Source: Prevotella sp. (GTDB lineage: Bacteria; Bacillota; Clostridia; Oscillospirales; Ruminococcaceae). Taken from it: 31,802 nt of DNA. The notes under the pieces are model-generated. The model was given only the letters and a program-made list of their open reading frames with translations, searched no databases and was not told the DNA's origin. The stretch covers positions 1-31,802 of the forward strand of contig JAMPIC010000022.1 of assembly GCA_023663025.1 (NCBI GenBank). Reading direction: 5' to 3'. Both the position numbers and the translations under genes were made by a program. Of this stretch, positions 15,610 through 23,949 are shown piece after piece (the stretch's first letter is position 1; each line of letters starts with the position of its first letter).

Positions 15610-16952
15610 GAAGAATAATTATTGGCGGTACAAACAGCGGCTGCGGAAAAACAACTGTTACCTGCGGAATTTTGCAGGCTCTTTGCAAAAGAGGACTGAA
15701 AGTTTCATCATTTAAGTGCGGTCCCGATTACATTGATTCTATGTTTTACGAGAAAATAATCGGCGCAAAAGCAAATAATTTGGACAGTTTTTTCTGCAAT
15801 AACGATGTGCTGAAATTCCTGCTTTATGATAATGGAAAAAATTCCGATATTTCTGTAATTGAAGGTGTTATGGGGTTTTACGATGGATATTGTGACAGAG
15901 GGTCAGCATTTTCCGTATCGGAAATTACGGAAACATCTGCTGTAATTGTTGTTGACTGCAAGGGTATGAGCGGCTCGATAGGCGCTGTAATAAAAGGATT
16001 TTTGGACTATCGGAAGCCGAATAATATTGCCGGATTTATTTTCAACAGGCTTCCGGAAAGACTGGTCGATTTTGTAAAAGAAATCTGCATAGAGCTTGAT
16101 ACAGAATTTCTCGGATACATGCCTCTAAACGATTTCATTATTGAGAGTCGTCACTTGGGGCTTATTACGGCAAATGAAATTGCCGATATAAAGTATAAAA
16201 TTAATCGGCTTGGTGAACTTGCTGAAAAACATATTTTAATTGACAGAATAATTAAAATTTCAAACAAAATTTTCCCAAAATACATTGCGCCCGGAATTCA
16301 AAAAATAAGCTGCGGAATTTTGCCGACAATTGCGGTTTCAAATGACGAGGCATTTTGCTTTGAGTATGCGGAAAATCTTTCTTTGCTTGAAAAAATGGGA
16401 TGTAAAATAAAATATTTTTCACCGCTTACAGATAAAGAAATTCCGGAAAATTCATGCGGTCTCATTTTGTGCGGCGGATATCCCGAATTGTATGCAGAAC
16501 AGCTTTCCGAAAACAAATCAATTATTAAAGATATCTATCAAAAAATTAAATCAGGTTTACCGACCATTGCAGAGTGCGGAGGATTTATGTATTTGCATAA
16601 ATGCCTTGAAAATGATGATGGAATGGAATATGAGTGTATTGGAATAATTTTAGGGAGAACTTTCAAAACTGAAAAATTGCAGCGTTTCGGTTACATTGAA
16701 ATGACTGCTGAAAATGATAATTTACTCTGCAAGAAAGGTGAAAAAATTCTTGCTCACGAATTTCATTATTGGGACAGCAGCAGCCCCGGAAAAAATTTTA
16801 CGGCAAAAAAATCCGACGGACGAAGTTGGAAATGTATTCATGCATATAAAAATTTATATGCCGGTTTCCCTCATTTATATTTTTATTCCAACATAAAAAT
16901 TGCGGAAAGTTTTATAAAAAAATGTATTGAATACGGTGATTTAAGTGAATAG
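15606..16952 (+). CDS. cbiA: Cobyrinate a,c-diamide synthase
   Basis: CbiA amidates the a and c carboxylates of cobyrinate using glutamine and ATP. GGTNSGCGKTT (residues 7-17) is the P-loop of the dethiobiotin-synthetase-like domain. FKCGPDYID and EGVMGFYDG are family hallmarks. The C-terminal class I glutamine amidotransferase domain has CGGYPELYAEQL and the nucleophile C324 in AECGGFMYLH. The predicted start is a TTG at 15606 preceded by GGGGGC; it overlaps the cbiET stop as TTGA and no better start is near. Length (448) is normal. Confidence 0.93.
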   Translation: MRRIIIGGTNSGCGKTTVTCGILQALCKRGLKVSSFKCGPDYIDSMFYEKIIGAKANNLDSFFCNNDVLKFLLYDNGKNSDISVIEGVMGFYDGYCDRGSAFSVSEITETSAVIVVDCKGMSGSIGAVIKGFLDYRKPNNIAGFIFNRLPERLVDFVKEICIELDTEFLGYMPLNDFIIESRHLGLITANEIADIKYKINRLGELAEKHILIDRIIKISNKIFPKYIAPGIQKISCGILPTIAVSNDEAFCFEYAENLSLLEKMGCKIKYFSPLTDKEIPENSCGLILCGGYPELYAEQLSENKSIIKDIYQKIKSGLPTIAECGGFMYLHKCLENDDGMEYECIGIILGRTFKTEKLQRFGYIEMTAENDNLLCKKGEKILAHEFHYWDSSSPGKNFTAKKSDGRSWKCIHAYKNLYAGFPHLYFYSNIKIAESFIKKCIEYGDLSE

Positions 16953-17994
16953 GATAAAAAAAATAAAACATATCGATAATGAAATTTTTTTCGCCGCAAA
17001 AAACCATTGGGACGACGTTGCAAAACCTTTGGGAAGTCTCGGTTTATTGGAAGAAGCCATTCAGAAAATTGCCGCAATTCAGAAAAATATCGATGTAGAT
17101 ATCGGCACAAGAAGAGTTGTTGTAATGTGTTCGGATAACGGTGTTACGGCTGAAAATGTAACCCAATCGGACAGCAGTATAACAATGGTCTGCGCAAAAG
17201 CGATTGCGGAAGGCACATCCAATATAAATGCACTGGCGAGAGTTTTTGACACAGAAGTTATCGCGGTTGACATGGGAATAAATCACGATGTTGACAGCAC
17301 GAAAATTATTAACAAAAAAATTGCATATGGCACGAAAAATATTGCCATCGGTGCAGCAATGACAAGAGAGCAAACTGAAAAATCAATTTCTGTAGGAATT
17401 GATATTATTCGTGATCTAAAAAATACAGGTGCGCAAATTATTGTTACAGGTGAAATGGGGATAGGAAATACCACAACTTCGGCGGCTCTTGCTTCGGTTT
17501 TATTGGACGCATCGCCGCAATTTGTTACTGGTAGGGGTGCAGGACTTGACAGTGCAGGTTTACAGCGGAAAATAAATGTAATTGAAAGAGCGATTGCTGT
17601 AAATTACCCCGATAAAAATGACCCAATAGGATTAATATCAAAGCTTGGCGGATTTGATATCGGCGGAATGGTCGGACTTTTTCTTGGCGGTGCGATTTAT
17701 GAAATTCCAATTATAATTGACGGCGTAATTTCCGCAGCTGCAGCGTTGCTTGCCTATAAAATTGAACCGATTTCTGCAGAATATATGCTTGCAAGTCACG
17801 TTTCAAGTGAGCCTGCAGGAAAATTGCTTCTTAAAAAAATCGGATTAAAACCTCTTATAAACGCAGAAATGAGGCTTGGCGAAGGAACGGGGGGAATAAT
17901 GCTCCTGCCGCTGCTGGACGGGGCGCTGGCTGTGTATAAAAACTCTCACAGATTTAAAGAAATCGGAATTGAAAGGTATGTGGAATTAAAATGA
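16945..17994 (+). CDS. cobT: Nicotinate-nucleotide-dimethylbenzimidazole phosphoribosyltransferase
   Basis: CobT activates the lower-ligand base by moving ribose-phosphate from nicotinate mononucleotide to it, giving alpha-ribazole phosphate. KPLGSLGLLEEA, VVVMCSDNGVTAENVTQSDS, GEMGIGNTTTSAA, GRGAGLDS and the catalytic glutamate (E313) in RLGEGTGGIML are all present. The start is GTG at 16945 overlapping cbiA by eight bases. The family accepts several bases. No bluB or bza gene is in the window, so the natural base is unknown. Confidence 0.95.
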   Translation: MNRIKKIKHIDNEIFFAAKNHWDDVAKPLGSLGLLEEAIQKIAAIQKNIDVDIGTRRVVVMCSDNGVTAENVTQSDSSITMVCAKAIAEGTSNINALARVFDTEVIAVDMGINHDVDSTKIINKKIAYGTKNIAIGAAMTREQTEKSISVGIDIIRDLKNTGAQIIVTGEMGIGNTTTSAALASVLLDASPQFVTGRGAGLDSAGLQRKINVIERAIAVNYPDKNDPIGLISKLGGFDIGGMVGLFLGGAIYEIPIIIDGVISAAAALLAYKIEPISAEYMLASHVSSEPAGKLLLKKIGLKPLINAEMRLGEGTGGIMLLPLLDGALAVYKNSHRFKEIGIERYVELK

Positions 17995-18509
17995 TGACGC
18001 TTATTACAGGCGGCGCAAAGTGCGGGAAATCATATTTTGCAGAAAAGATATTGGACGGATTTCCGGGGAAAAAAATTTATATTGCAACCATGCAGCCTTA
18101 CGGAAATGAGGCGTTTCAAGCAATCGAAAGGCACAGAAAAATGCGCATGGGAAAAGACTTTAAGACAGTTGAAAAATATACAGATATCTCGGAAATAATT
18201 TTACCCGAAAACTGTGGAATTTTACTTGAATGCACTGCAAATTTATGTGCAAACGAAATGTTTCGGGACGGTAAAATTTTTGATCCTACAGAAAAAATAA
18301 TCCGAGGATTTGAATATTTAAAAAGTCGCGCAAATGCTCTTATAATTGTAACAAACGAGGTTGGAGGGGACGGTATTTTTTATGAAAAGGGAACGGCGGA
18401 TTATATAAAGACAATGGGAGAAATTAATCGCAGAGCAGCGGAAATTTCCGATAATGTAATTGAGTGCGTTTACGGAATTCCTATACCGATGAAAGGTGTG
18501 GTTATATGA
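17991..18509 (+). CDS. cobU: Adenosylcobinamide kinase / adenosylcobinamide-phosphate guanylyltransferase
   Basis: CobU phosphorylates adenosylcobinamide and then transfers GMP to it, making the GDP-activated form used by CobS. The P-loop is GGAKCGKS (residues 7-14). H48 in ERHRKMR aligns by motif with the histidine that carries GMP in the Salmonella enzyme. ECTANLCANEMF and VTNEVGGDG follow, and IPIPMKG ends the fold. The NEVG motif continues as GDGIF in place of the common SGIVP. At 172 residues it is close to normal. It overlaps cobT and cobS by four bases; ATG 17994 is an alternative start. Confidence 0.88.
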   Translation: MMTLITGGAKCGKSYFAEKILDGFPGKKIYIATMQPYGNEAFQAIERHRKMRMGKDFKTVEKYTDISEIILPENCGILLECTANLCANEMFRDGKIFDPTEKIIRGFEYLKSRANALIIVTNEVGGDGIFYEKGTADYIKTMGEINRRAAEISDNVIECVYGIPIPMKGVVI

Positions 18510-19276
18510 TAATTTTAAAATCGCTTGCGTCGGCATTTTTGATGTATTCGAGAATACCCATGCCGCAAATCGAGTGGAAAGAAGAAAACAGAAGATATTC
18601 ACTGTGTTTTTTTCCGCTTGTGGGCGCTATAATCGGCATTTTTTTTATTTTCTGGAAATATATCTGTACTGTGTTTAAAATAGGTGTACTCCTTTCGGGA
18701 ACTGTTTCCACGCTTATACCGATAATTATCACGGGCGGAATACATTTGGATGGCTTTTGTGACGTTATTGATGCAAAATCTTCTTTTGGAAACAAAGAAA
18801 AAAAACTTGAAATCATGAACGACCCGCATGTCGGATCTTTTGCGTCAATGCGGCTTTGCACATATTTGATCCTGCAAACCGCACTGCTTTGCGAGGTAAA
18901 AAATATAGTTATAATTGCCTGCGGATTTGTTTTGTCGCGGTCGTTCAGTGGCATCGCGGCGGTTACTTTCAGAAGTGCAAAAAAAGACGGTTCTTTACGG
19001 GAATTTACCAAAACTGCACATAAAAAAATAACGGTGTCTATTCTTTTCACAACTGTAATTTTATGCTTAGCAATAATGCTTTTTCAAAACATTTTTGTGG
19101 GTGGAATTGCATTTATAGGAGCAATTTTTTGTTTTATTTATTATAAATTTTCCGCATATAAAAATTTTGGCGGAATTACAGGCGATCTGGCAGGCTGGTT
19201 TTTGCAATTATGTGAAATTACCGTACTTGTTTTTACGGTTATCGGCGAAAAATTTTCGGAGGTATTTGTGTCATGA
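18506..19276 (+). CDS. cobS: Adenosylcobinamide-GDP ribazoletransferase (cobalamin synthase)
   Basis: CobS joins adenosylcobinamide-GDP and alpha-ribazole (phosphate) in the membrane. The ATG at 18506 overlaps the cobU stop as ATGA and follows GAAAGGTG; a longer frame from 18464 would run through cobU and is not supported. YSRIPMP near the N-terminus, the conserved GGIHLDGFCDVIDA motif (with acidic residues that bind magnesium) and MNDPHVGSFA are typical, and several hydrophobic helices follow. GGITGDLAGWFLQLCE near the C-terminus is also characteristic. Length 256 residues. Confidence 0.93.
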   Translation: MIILKSLASAFLMYSRIPMPQIEWKEENRRYSLCFFPLVGAIIGIFFIFWKYICTVFKIGVLLSGTVSTLIPIIITGGIHLDGFCDVIDAKSSFGNKEKKLEIMNDPHVGSFASMRLCTYLILQTALLCEVKNIVIIACGFVLSRSFSGIAAVTFRSAKKDGSLREFTKTAHKKITVSILFTTVILCLAIMLFQNIFVGGIAFIGAIFCFIYYKFSAYKNFGGITGDLAGWFLQLCEITVLVFTVIGEKFSEVFVS

Positions 19277-19665
19277 TAATGATAACAGGCGGTGCCTTTC
19301 AAGGCAAAAAAATATTTGTAAAAGAGCGTTTTAATTTTGCCGAAAACGATATTTTAAGCGGCGAGAAATGCGGTATTAATGACGTTTTTGGAGCAAAATG
19401 CATATCCGATTATCACTTATTGGTAAAGCGTCTTATTAATGAAAAAATTGACGTTTTAGAATTTACGAAAAGCTTGTGCGAAAAAAATTCCAACATAATA
19501 ATTATCATCAATGAAATCGGCTGCGGAATAATCCCTATAGAAAAAGACGAAAGAATTTGGCGGGAACAGGTGGGCAGAGCAGGCTGTATTATAGCGGAAA
19601 AATCGTCCGCTGTTATTCGGATTTGCTGCGGAATTCCCATGATAATAAAAGGTGAAATTACATGA
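19273..19665 (+). CDS. Short CobU-like protein, second copy
   Basis: At 130 residues this is about 40 shorter than the cobU product two genes upstream. It keeps the phosphate loop (GGAFQGKK, residues 6-13), NEIGCGIIPIEKDERIWREQ, which is closer to the classic CobU NEVGxGIVP motif than the full copy is, and GIPMIIKG at the C-terminus. It lacks the HRxxR segment holding the GMP-accepting histidine and the LLExxxNL segment. It may be a kinase-only enzyme, a partner subunit of CobU, or a diverging duplicate. It overlaps cobS and cobC by ATGA, so it is under the same translational coupling as functional neighbours. Confidence 0.7.
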   Translation: MIMITGGAFQGKKIFVKERFNFAENDILSGEKCGINDVFGAKCISDYHLLVKRLINEKIDVLEFTKSLCEKNSNIIIIINEIGCGIIPIEKDERIWREQVGRAGCIIAEKSSAVIRICCGIPMIIKGEIT

Positions 19666-20222
19666 AAATTATTTTTATACGTCACGGAAAAACTAACGGA
19701 AATCTTGAAAAAAGATACATTGGCAGAACCGATGAAACGCTTTGCGGCGAAGGAATTGACGAGCTGATTAAACATAAATATCCCGACTGCGAAGTCGTTT
19801 TTTCAAGTGCTATGCGGCGTTGTACCCAAACAGCGGAAATTATTTACCCGAATAAAAAAAATATTGAAATTGACAGTTTTAGGGAGTGCGATTTCGGCGA
19901 TTTTGAGGGCAAAAATTATCAGGAATTGTCGGGAAATTCTTATTATGAAAAATGGGTAGACAGCGGAGGAAAAATGACTTTTCCGAACGGTGAAAATCCG
20001 GATGAATTCAGGAAAAGATGTGTTTCCGCTTTTGAAAAAAATACTGCCGAATTTGAAAAATATACTGTTATTTCATTGATAGTTCACGGCGGAACTATAA
20101 TGTCAATACTTGAAAAATACGCCGTTCCGAAAAAGGATTATTACGATTATCAAATTAAAAACGGGGATGGATTTATTACCGAATTTGACGGCGAAAAAAT
20201 TATTATTTTGGAGAAAATATGA
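19662..20222 (+). CDS. cobC: Alpha-ribazole-5'-phosphate phosphatase (histidine phosphatase family)
   Basis: This is a phosphoglycerate-mutase-like phosphatase with the catalytic IRHGKTNGN at residues 6-14, GRTDETLCGEG, SSAMRRCTQTAEII, and the second histidine in SLIVHGGTIMS. RECDFGDFEGKNYQEL supplies the conserved acidic region. CobC removes the 5' phosphate from alpha-ribazole phosphate or from cobalamin phosphate. The family is broad, but its position between cobS and cbiB makes the assignment firm. Length 186 residues; both gene ends overlap neighbours by four bases. Confidence 0.9.
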   Translation: MKIIFIRHGKTNGNLEKRYIGRTDETLCGEGIDELIKHKYPDCEVVFSSAMRRCTQTAEIIYPNKKNIEIDSFRECDFGDFEGKNYQELSGNSYYEKWVDSGGKMTFPNGENPDEFRKRCVSAFEKNTAEFEKYTVISLIVHGGTIMSILEKYAVPKKDYYDYQIKNGDGFITEFDGEKIIILEKI

Positions 20223-21187
20223 TCGTTTTTGTTTTTGCGCTGCCGATAATAATCGGCTTTATAATTGATTTGTTTTTTGGAGACCCATACGAATTGCCGC
20301 ACCCGGTAAGATTTATCGGAACATTTATTTTATGGATTGAAAACAAGGTGCGCAAATGGTTTGCAGGCAATTTAAAATTGGGCGGAATCATACTTGCATT
20401 AACCGTTCTCACAGTTTCGACGGCAATTCCGACTGTAATTTTAATTGCTCTTTACAAAATAAATTTATGGATCGGAATTTCTGCCGAAAGCGTCATGTGT
20501 TACTATTTAATTGCACCGAAATGTCTGCGGGAGGAAAGCATGAAAGTATACCATGCAATTGCGGAAAAAAATATTTCGGAGGCACGAAATGCCGTTTCAA
20601 TGATAGTCGGACGTGACACCGAAATGCTGGACGAAACAGGAATAATCAGGGCTGCCGTCGAGACAGTTGCGGAAAACACATCCGACGGAGTAACTGCGCC
20701 GCTGATGTTTATTTCTCTCGGAGGAGCGGTTTTCGGATTTCTCTACAAAGCCGCCAATACATTGGATTCTATGATCGGATATAAAAATGAAAAATACGCC
20801 GATATCGGCAGATTTGCGGCAAGGTTTGATGACTTATTAAATTATATTCCATCGAGAATTACGGCTTTGGTGATGATTCTTTCAACGTTTATTTTAAAAT
20901 TTAACGGCGAAAACGCTTTTAAAATTTGGCGGCGTGATCGCAGAAAACATGCCAGTCCAAATTCAGCGCAAACAGAATCCGTATGTGCAGGCGCACTCGA
21001 AATTCAGCTTGCGGGAGACGCATATTATTTTGGCGTGCTTCACAAAAAAGAGTATATCGGTGACAATATCCGTCCTGTCGAAAATGAAGATATACGACGT
21101 GCAAACCGCCTTATGTACTGCACTTCGGTGATCGTTTTATTTTTTTCGGCGGCGGTCAGGACATTGATAATGGGGGTAATTTTATGA
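20219..21187 (+). CDS. cbiB: Adenosylcobinamide-phosphate synthase
   Basis: CbiB attaches aminopropanol (or its phosphate) to the f carboxylate of adenosylcobyric acid, at the membrane. The N-terminal hydrophobic segment followed by IDLFFGDPYELPHPVRFIG is the family hallmark. IVGRDTEMLDETGIIRAAVE, ENTSDGVTAPL and ANTLDSMIGYKNEKY follow, and AGDAYYFG with further hydrophobic helices closes the protein. Length 322 residues. Its neighbour cobD makes the aminopropanol phosphate substrate. Confidence 0.94.
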   Translation: MIVFVFALPIIIGFIIDLFFGDPYELPHPVRFIGTFILWIENKVRKWFAGNLKLGGIILALTVLTVSTAIPTVILIALYKINLWIGISAESVMCYYLIAPKCLREESMKVYHAIAEKNISEARNAVSMIVGRDTEMLDETGIIRAAVETVAENTSDGVTAPLMFISLGGAVFGFLYKAANTLDSMIGYKNEKYADIGRFAARFDDLLNYIPSRITALVMILSTFILKFNGENAFKIWRRDRRKHASPNSAQTESVCAGALEIQLAGDAYYFGVLHKKEYIGDNIRPVENEDIRRANRLMYCTSVIVLFFSAAVRTLIMGVIL

Positions 21188-22221
21188 TGAATTTTCTGCA
21201 TGGCGGCAATGTTTACAGAAATGAAATCCTATATGATTTTTCCGCAAATATCAATCCTCTCGGTATGCCCGAAAAAGTAAAAAATATTCTTAAGAATTCT
21301 ATTGATGATTGGGAAAAATACCCCGATCCGCATTGCGGAAAATTAATAAATAAAATTGCGGAACATGAGAATTTCCCCGAAAAAAATATTGTTTGCGGAA
21401 ACGGTGCGGCAGACTTAATTTACAAAACTGTGCAAGCATTAGCGCCCAACAAATCGTTGATTTGTGTTCCTTCATTTTCAGAATATGAAAAAGCGTTACG
21501 CGAGTTCGGAAGCGAAGTTATCATGAATTTTCTTTCGGAAGAAAATGATTTTATACTTGATAAAAATCTTCCTGAAAATCTTGACGACAGCATTGATATG
21601 CTTATTTTATGTTCGCCGAACAATCCAACGGGAAGAACGATTGACGCCGAAATTCTTGAAATGATTTGTAAAAAATGCTTAGAAAAGAATATTATTTTTT
21701 TGTGCGACGAATGTTTTTTGGACTTTATAAAATACGGCGGAAGTAAGTCTGTCAAAAAATTTATAAATAAAAATATCATTGTTTTAAAAGCGTTTACAAA
21801 AATCTATGCAATGGCGGGTTTGCGGCTTGGCTATGCGCTTTTCGGCAGCAGCGAACTTGCAGAAAAAGTCCGCCGGACAGGGCAGTTCTGGAGCGTTTCT
21901 TCCCCTGCGCAAATTGCGGGAATTGCCGCTGTGAACGAAAAAAACTATATACAAAAAACGTTTGAAATTATTGAGACGGAACGTAATTATTTAGCGTCGG
22001 AATTGAAGAAATTAAATTATAAAGTTTACCCGTCGGAAACAAATTTTATTTTATTTAAAAGTAATTTACCGATTGATGAATTTCTCCTGAAAAATAAAAT
22101 TTTAATAAGGAACTGCCAAAATTTTATCGGGCTTGGAAAAAATTATTTTCGCATTGCTGTGCGTAGTCACGAAGAAAATACCGCGCTTATCGAAGCGTTA
22201 AGGAGGGTCAAAAATGGCTAA
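21184..22221 (+). CDS. cobD: Threonine-phosphate decarboxylase (PLP-dependent)
   Basis: CobD makes (R)-1-amino-2-propanol O-2-phosphate from threonine phosphate. It belongs to the aminotransferase class I/II fold: HGGNVY and DFSANINPLGMP at the N-terminus, CGNGAADLIY for phosphate binding, LCSPNNPTGR, FLCDECFLDF, and the cofactor-binding lysine K206 in FTKIYAMAGLRLGYA. Length 345 residues. Histidinol-phosphate aminotransferase is the nearest alternative, but the HGGN start and the operon favour CobD. The ATG at 21184 overlaps the cbiB stop; ATG 21187 directly follows. Confidence 0.92.
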   Translation: MMNFLHGGNVYRNEILYDFSANINPLGMPEKVKNILKNSIDDWEKYPDPHCGKLINKIAEHENFPEKNIVCGNGAADLIYKTVQALAPNKSLICVPSFSEYEKALREFGSEVIMNFLSEENDFILDKNLPENLDDSIDMLILCSPNNPTGRTIDAEILEMICKKCLEKNIIFLCDECFLDFIKYGGSKSVKKFINKNIIVLKAFTKIYAMAGLRLGYALFGSSELAEKVRRTGQFWSVSSPAQIAGIAAVNEKNYIQKTFEIIETERNYLASELKKLNYKVYPSETNFILFKSNLPIDEFLLKNKILIRNCQNFIGLGKNYFRIAVRSHEENTALIEALRRVKNG

Positions 22222-23683
22222 ACCGATAATGGTTCAGGGTACGATGTCAAATGCGGGGAAATCCCTTTTTGCGGCGGCTTTGTGCAGAATTTTTATGCAG
22301 GACGGCTATTCCTGCGCACCGTTTAAATCGCAGAATATGGCGTTAAATTCTTATATTACCGAGGATTTTCTTGAAATCGGCAGAGCGCAGGCGATGCAGG
22401 CTGAAGCGTCGGGAATTGCGCCGTCGGTTCTGATGAATCCAATACTTTTGAAGCCCGCAAGCGACGTCGGTTCGCAGGTAATTGTGAACGGCGAAGTGCG
22501 TGGAAATATGCGTGCAATTGATTACTTTAAGCATAAAAAATCTCTTATTCCCGAAATTATGAACGCCTATAACGCTCTTACAGATCAGTATGAAATTATT
22601 GTTATCGAAGGCGCGGGAAGTCCTGTTGAGCTTAATTTAAAGGCGGACGATATTGTTAATATGGGTATGGCAAAGCTTGCAAATTCTCCCGTTTTGTTGG
22701 TGGGGGACATTGACAGAGGCGGTATTTTCGCTCAGCTTTTGGGCACGCTTTCGCTGCTTGAAGACGATGAAAAAAATATGGTAAAGGGTGTTGTTGTAAA
22801 TAAATTCCGCGGAGATAAAAGCTTATTTAACGACGGAGTCGAAATTCTCGAAAAACGCGGCGGAAAGCCTGTTGTCGGCGTTATTCCGTATATTCACTGC
22901 GATATTGACGATGAGGACAGCCTTTCGGAAAAACTTCAAAAGAATTACGCGGACGGAGTAATTGACATTGCGGTAATAAAACTGCCGCGAATTTCAAATT
23001 TTACCGATTTTGATGTTTTTTCACAGTACGACGGCGTTTCCGTGAGGTATATTTCAAAATCGGGACAGCTTGGTAATCCCGATCTCATAATTATTCCCGG
23101 CACAAAAAGCACTGTTGCCGATATGAATTGGCTTAGAGAAAATGAATTGGAAACGGAAATAAAAAAATGCGTTTCAAAAGAAATTCCCGTTTTCGGAATT
23201 TGCGGCGGATATCAGATTTTAGGTGAAAAAATTTCCGACCCGGATAATATTGAGGGCGGAGAAAATATTGGCGGTATGGGTCTTTTAAAATGCAAAACAT
23301 TTTTTTCCGGAGAGAAAAAGCGCAGTCTTACAAGCGGGCAATTTTCAAAGATCGGCGGAATTTTTTCCTGCCTTTCCGGGAAAAATTTCTCCGGATATGA
23401 AATACATATGGGTGAAACTTTTTCGGAAAGTCCGCAGCTTTTATCCTGCGGCGGAGCATTTGAAGGCAGCGTTTACGGCTGCTATATTCACGGGATTTTT
23501 GATAATCATGAAATTGCCGAAAGTATCGTAAACGCTTTGTACGAAAGAAAAGGTCTGCATTACTGCGGCAAAAAAACCGATAAAAAAACATACAGGGAAC
23601 AACAGTATAATTTACTCGCGGATGAGGTTCGCAAAAATATTGATATGGAGCTTGTTTATAAAATTCTGGACAGGGGAATATAA
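22214..23683 (+). CDS. cbiP: Cobyric acid synthase (glutamine-hydrolysing)
   Basis: CbiP (CobQ) amidates the b, d, e and g side chains. VQGTMSNAGKSLFAAALCR is the P-loop region; PFKSQNMALNSYIT, MQAEASGI, MNPILLKPASDVGSQVIVNG and EGAGSPVELNL are family signatures. The glutamine amidotransferase domain has C330 in GICGGYQILG and H426 in YIHGIFDNHE. Length 489 residues, start after AGGAGG at 22201-22206, overlapping cobD by eight bases. It is the last gene of the cluster. The codon mix here is less AT-rich than in the cbiG-cobC part. Confidence 0.95.
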   Translation: MAKPIMVQGTMSNAGKSLFAAALCRIFMQDGYSCAPFKSQNMALNSYITEDFLEIGRAQAMQAEASGIAPSVLMNPILLKPASDVGSQVIVNGEVRGNMRAIDYFKHKKSLIPEIMNAYNALTDQYEIIVIEGAGSPVELNLKADDIVNMGMAKLANSPVLLVGDIDRGGIFAQLLGTLSLLEDDEKNMVKGVVVNKFRGDKSLFNDGVEILEKRGGKPVVGVIPYIHCDIDDEDSLSEKLQKNYADGVIDIAVIKLPRISNFTDFDVFSQYDGVSVRYISKSGQLGNPDLIIIPGTKSTVADMNWLRENELETEIKKCVSKEIPVFGICGGYQILGEKISDPDNIEGGENIGGMGLLKCKTFFSGEKKRSLTSGQFSKIGGIFSCLSGKNFSGYEIHMGETFSESPQLLSCGGAFEGSVYGCYIHGIFDNHEIAESIVNALYERKGLHYCGKKTDKKTYREQQYNLLADEVRKNIDMELVYKILDRGI

Positions 23684-23724
23684 AGCTTGCATATTGTGAT
23701 ATTATATAATATTTTTTACGCATT

Positions 23725-23846
23725 TATAGCAATCCTACAAAATAATAACCAAGTTTGTAGGGGACGGGTTTCCCGTCCCGCTGTTCAGCAACCACGGGCG
23801 GGGTAACCCCGCCCCTACAAAGACGTTAATTTGTAGGTTTGCTATA
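23725..23846. repeat. MITE-like palindromic repeat, 122 bp
   Basis: The outer inverted ends are TATAGCAATCCTACAAA (23725-23741) and TTTGTAGGTTTGCTATA (23830-23846), with one mismatch. Inside are two further hairpins, GGGACGGG/CCCGTCCC around TTT and GGGCGGGG/CCCCGCCC around TAA, plus a TTTGTAGGGG/CCCCTACAAA pair enclosing them. It encodes nothing. The ends match the IS630 remnant at 891-1320, which suggests mobilisation by an IS630-type transposase. Confidence 0.85.
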
Positions 23847-23877
23847 ATAGCTGTGGGATTTACCGTCGCGCAAGAAT

Positions 23878-23916
23878 TTTACCCTTTCCGTAAACCGCCG
23901 TTCCGGAAAGGGTAAA
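23878..23916. terminator. Inverted repeat between convergent cbiP and uvrA
   Basis: TTTACCCTTTCCG (23878-23890) pairs perfectly with CGGAAAGGGTAAA (23904-23916). Outer bases CGCGCAA and TTGCGCG add a further imperfect stem. It sits between two convergent genes and could stop transcription from both sides, although a long T run is lacking on either strand. Confidence 0.5.
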
Positions 23917-23949
23917 GCTTTGCGCGCCGCTGTCAGGCTCGCTTTAAGT

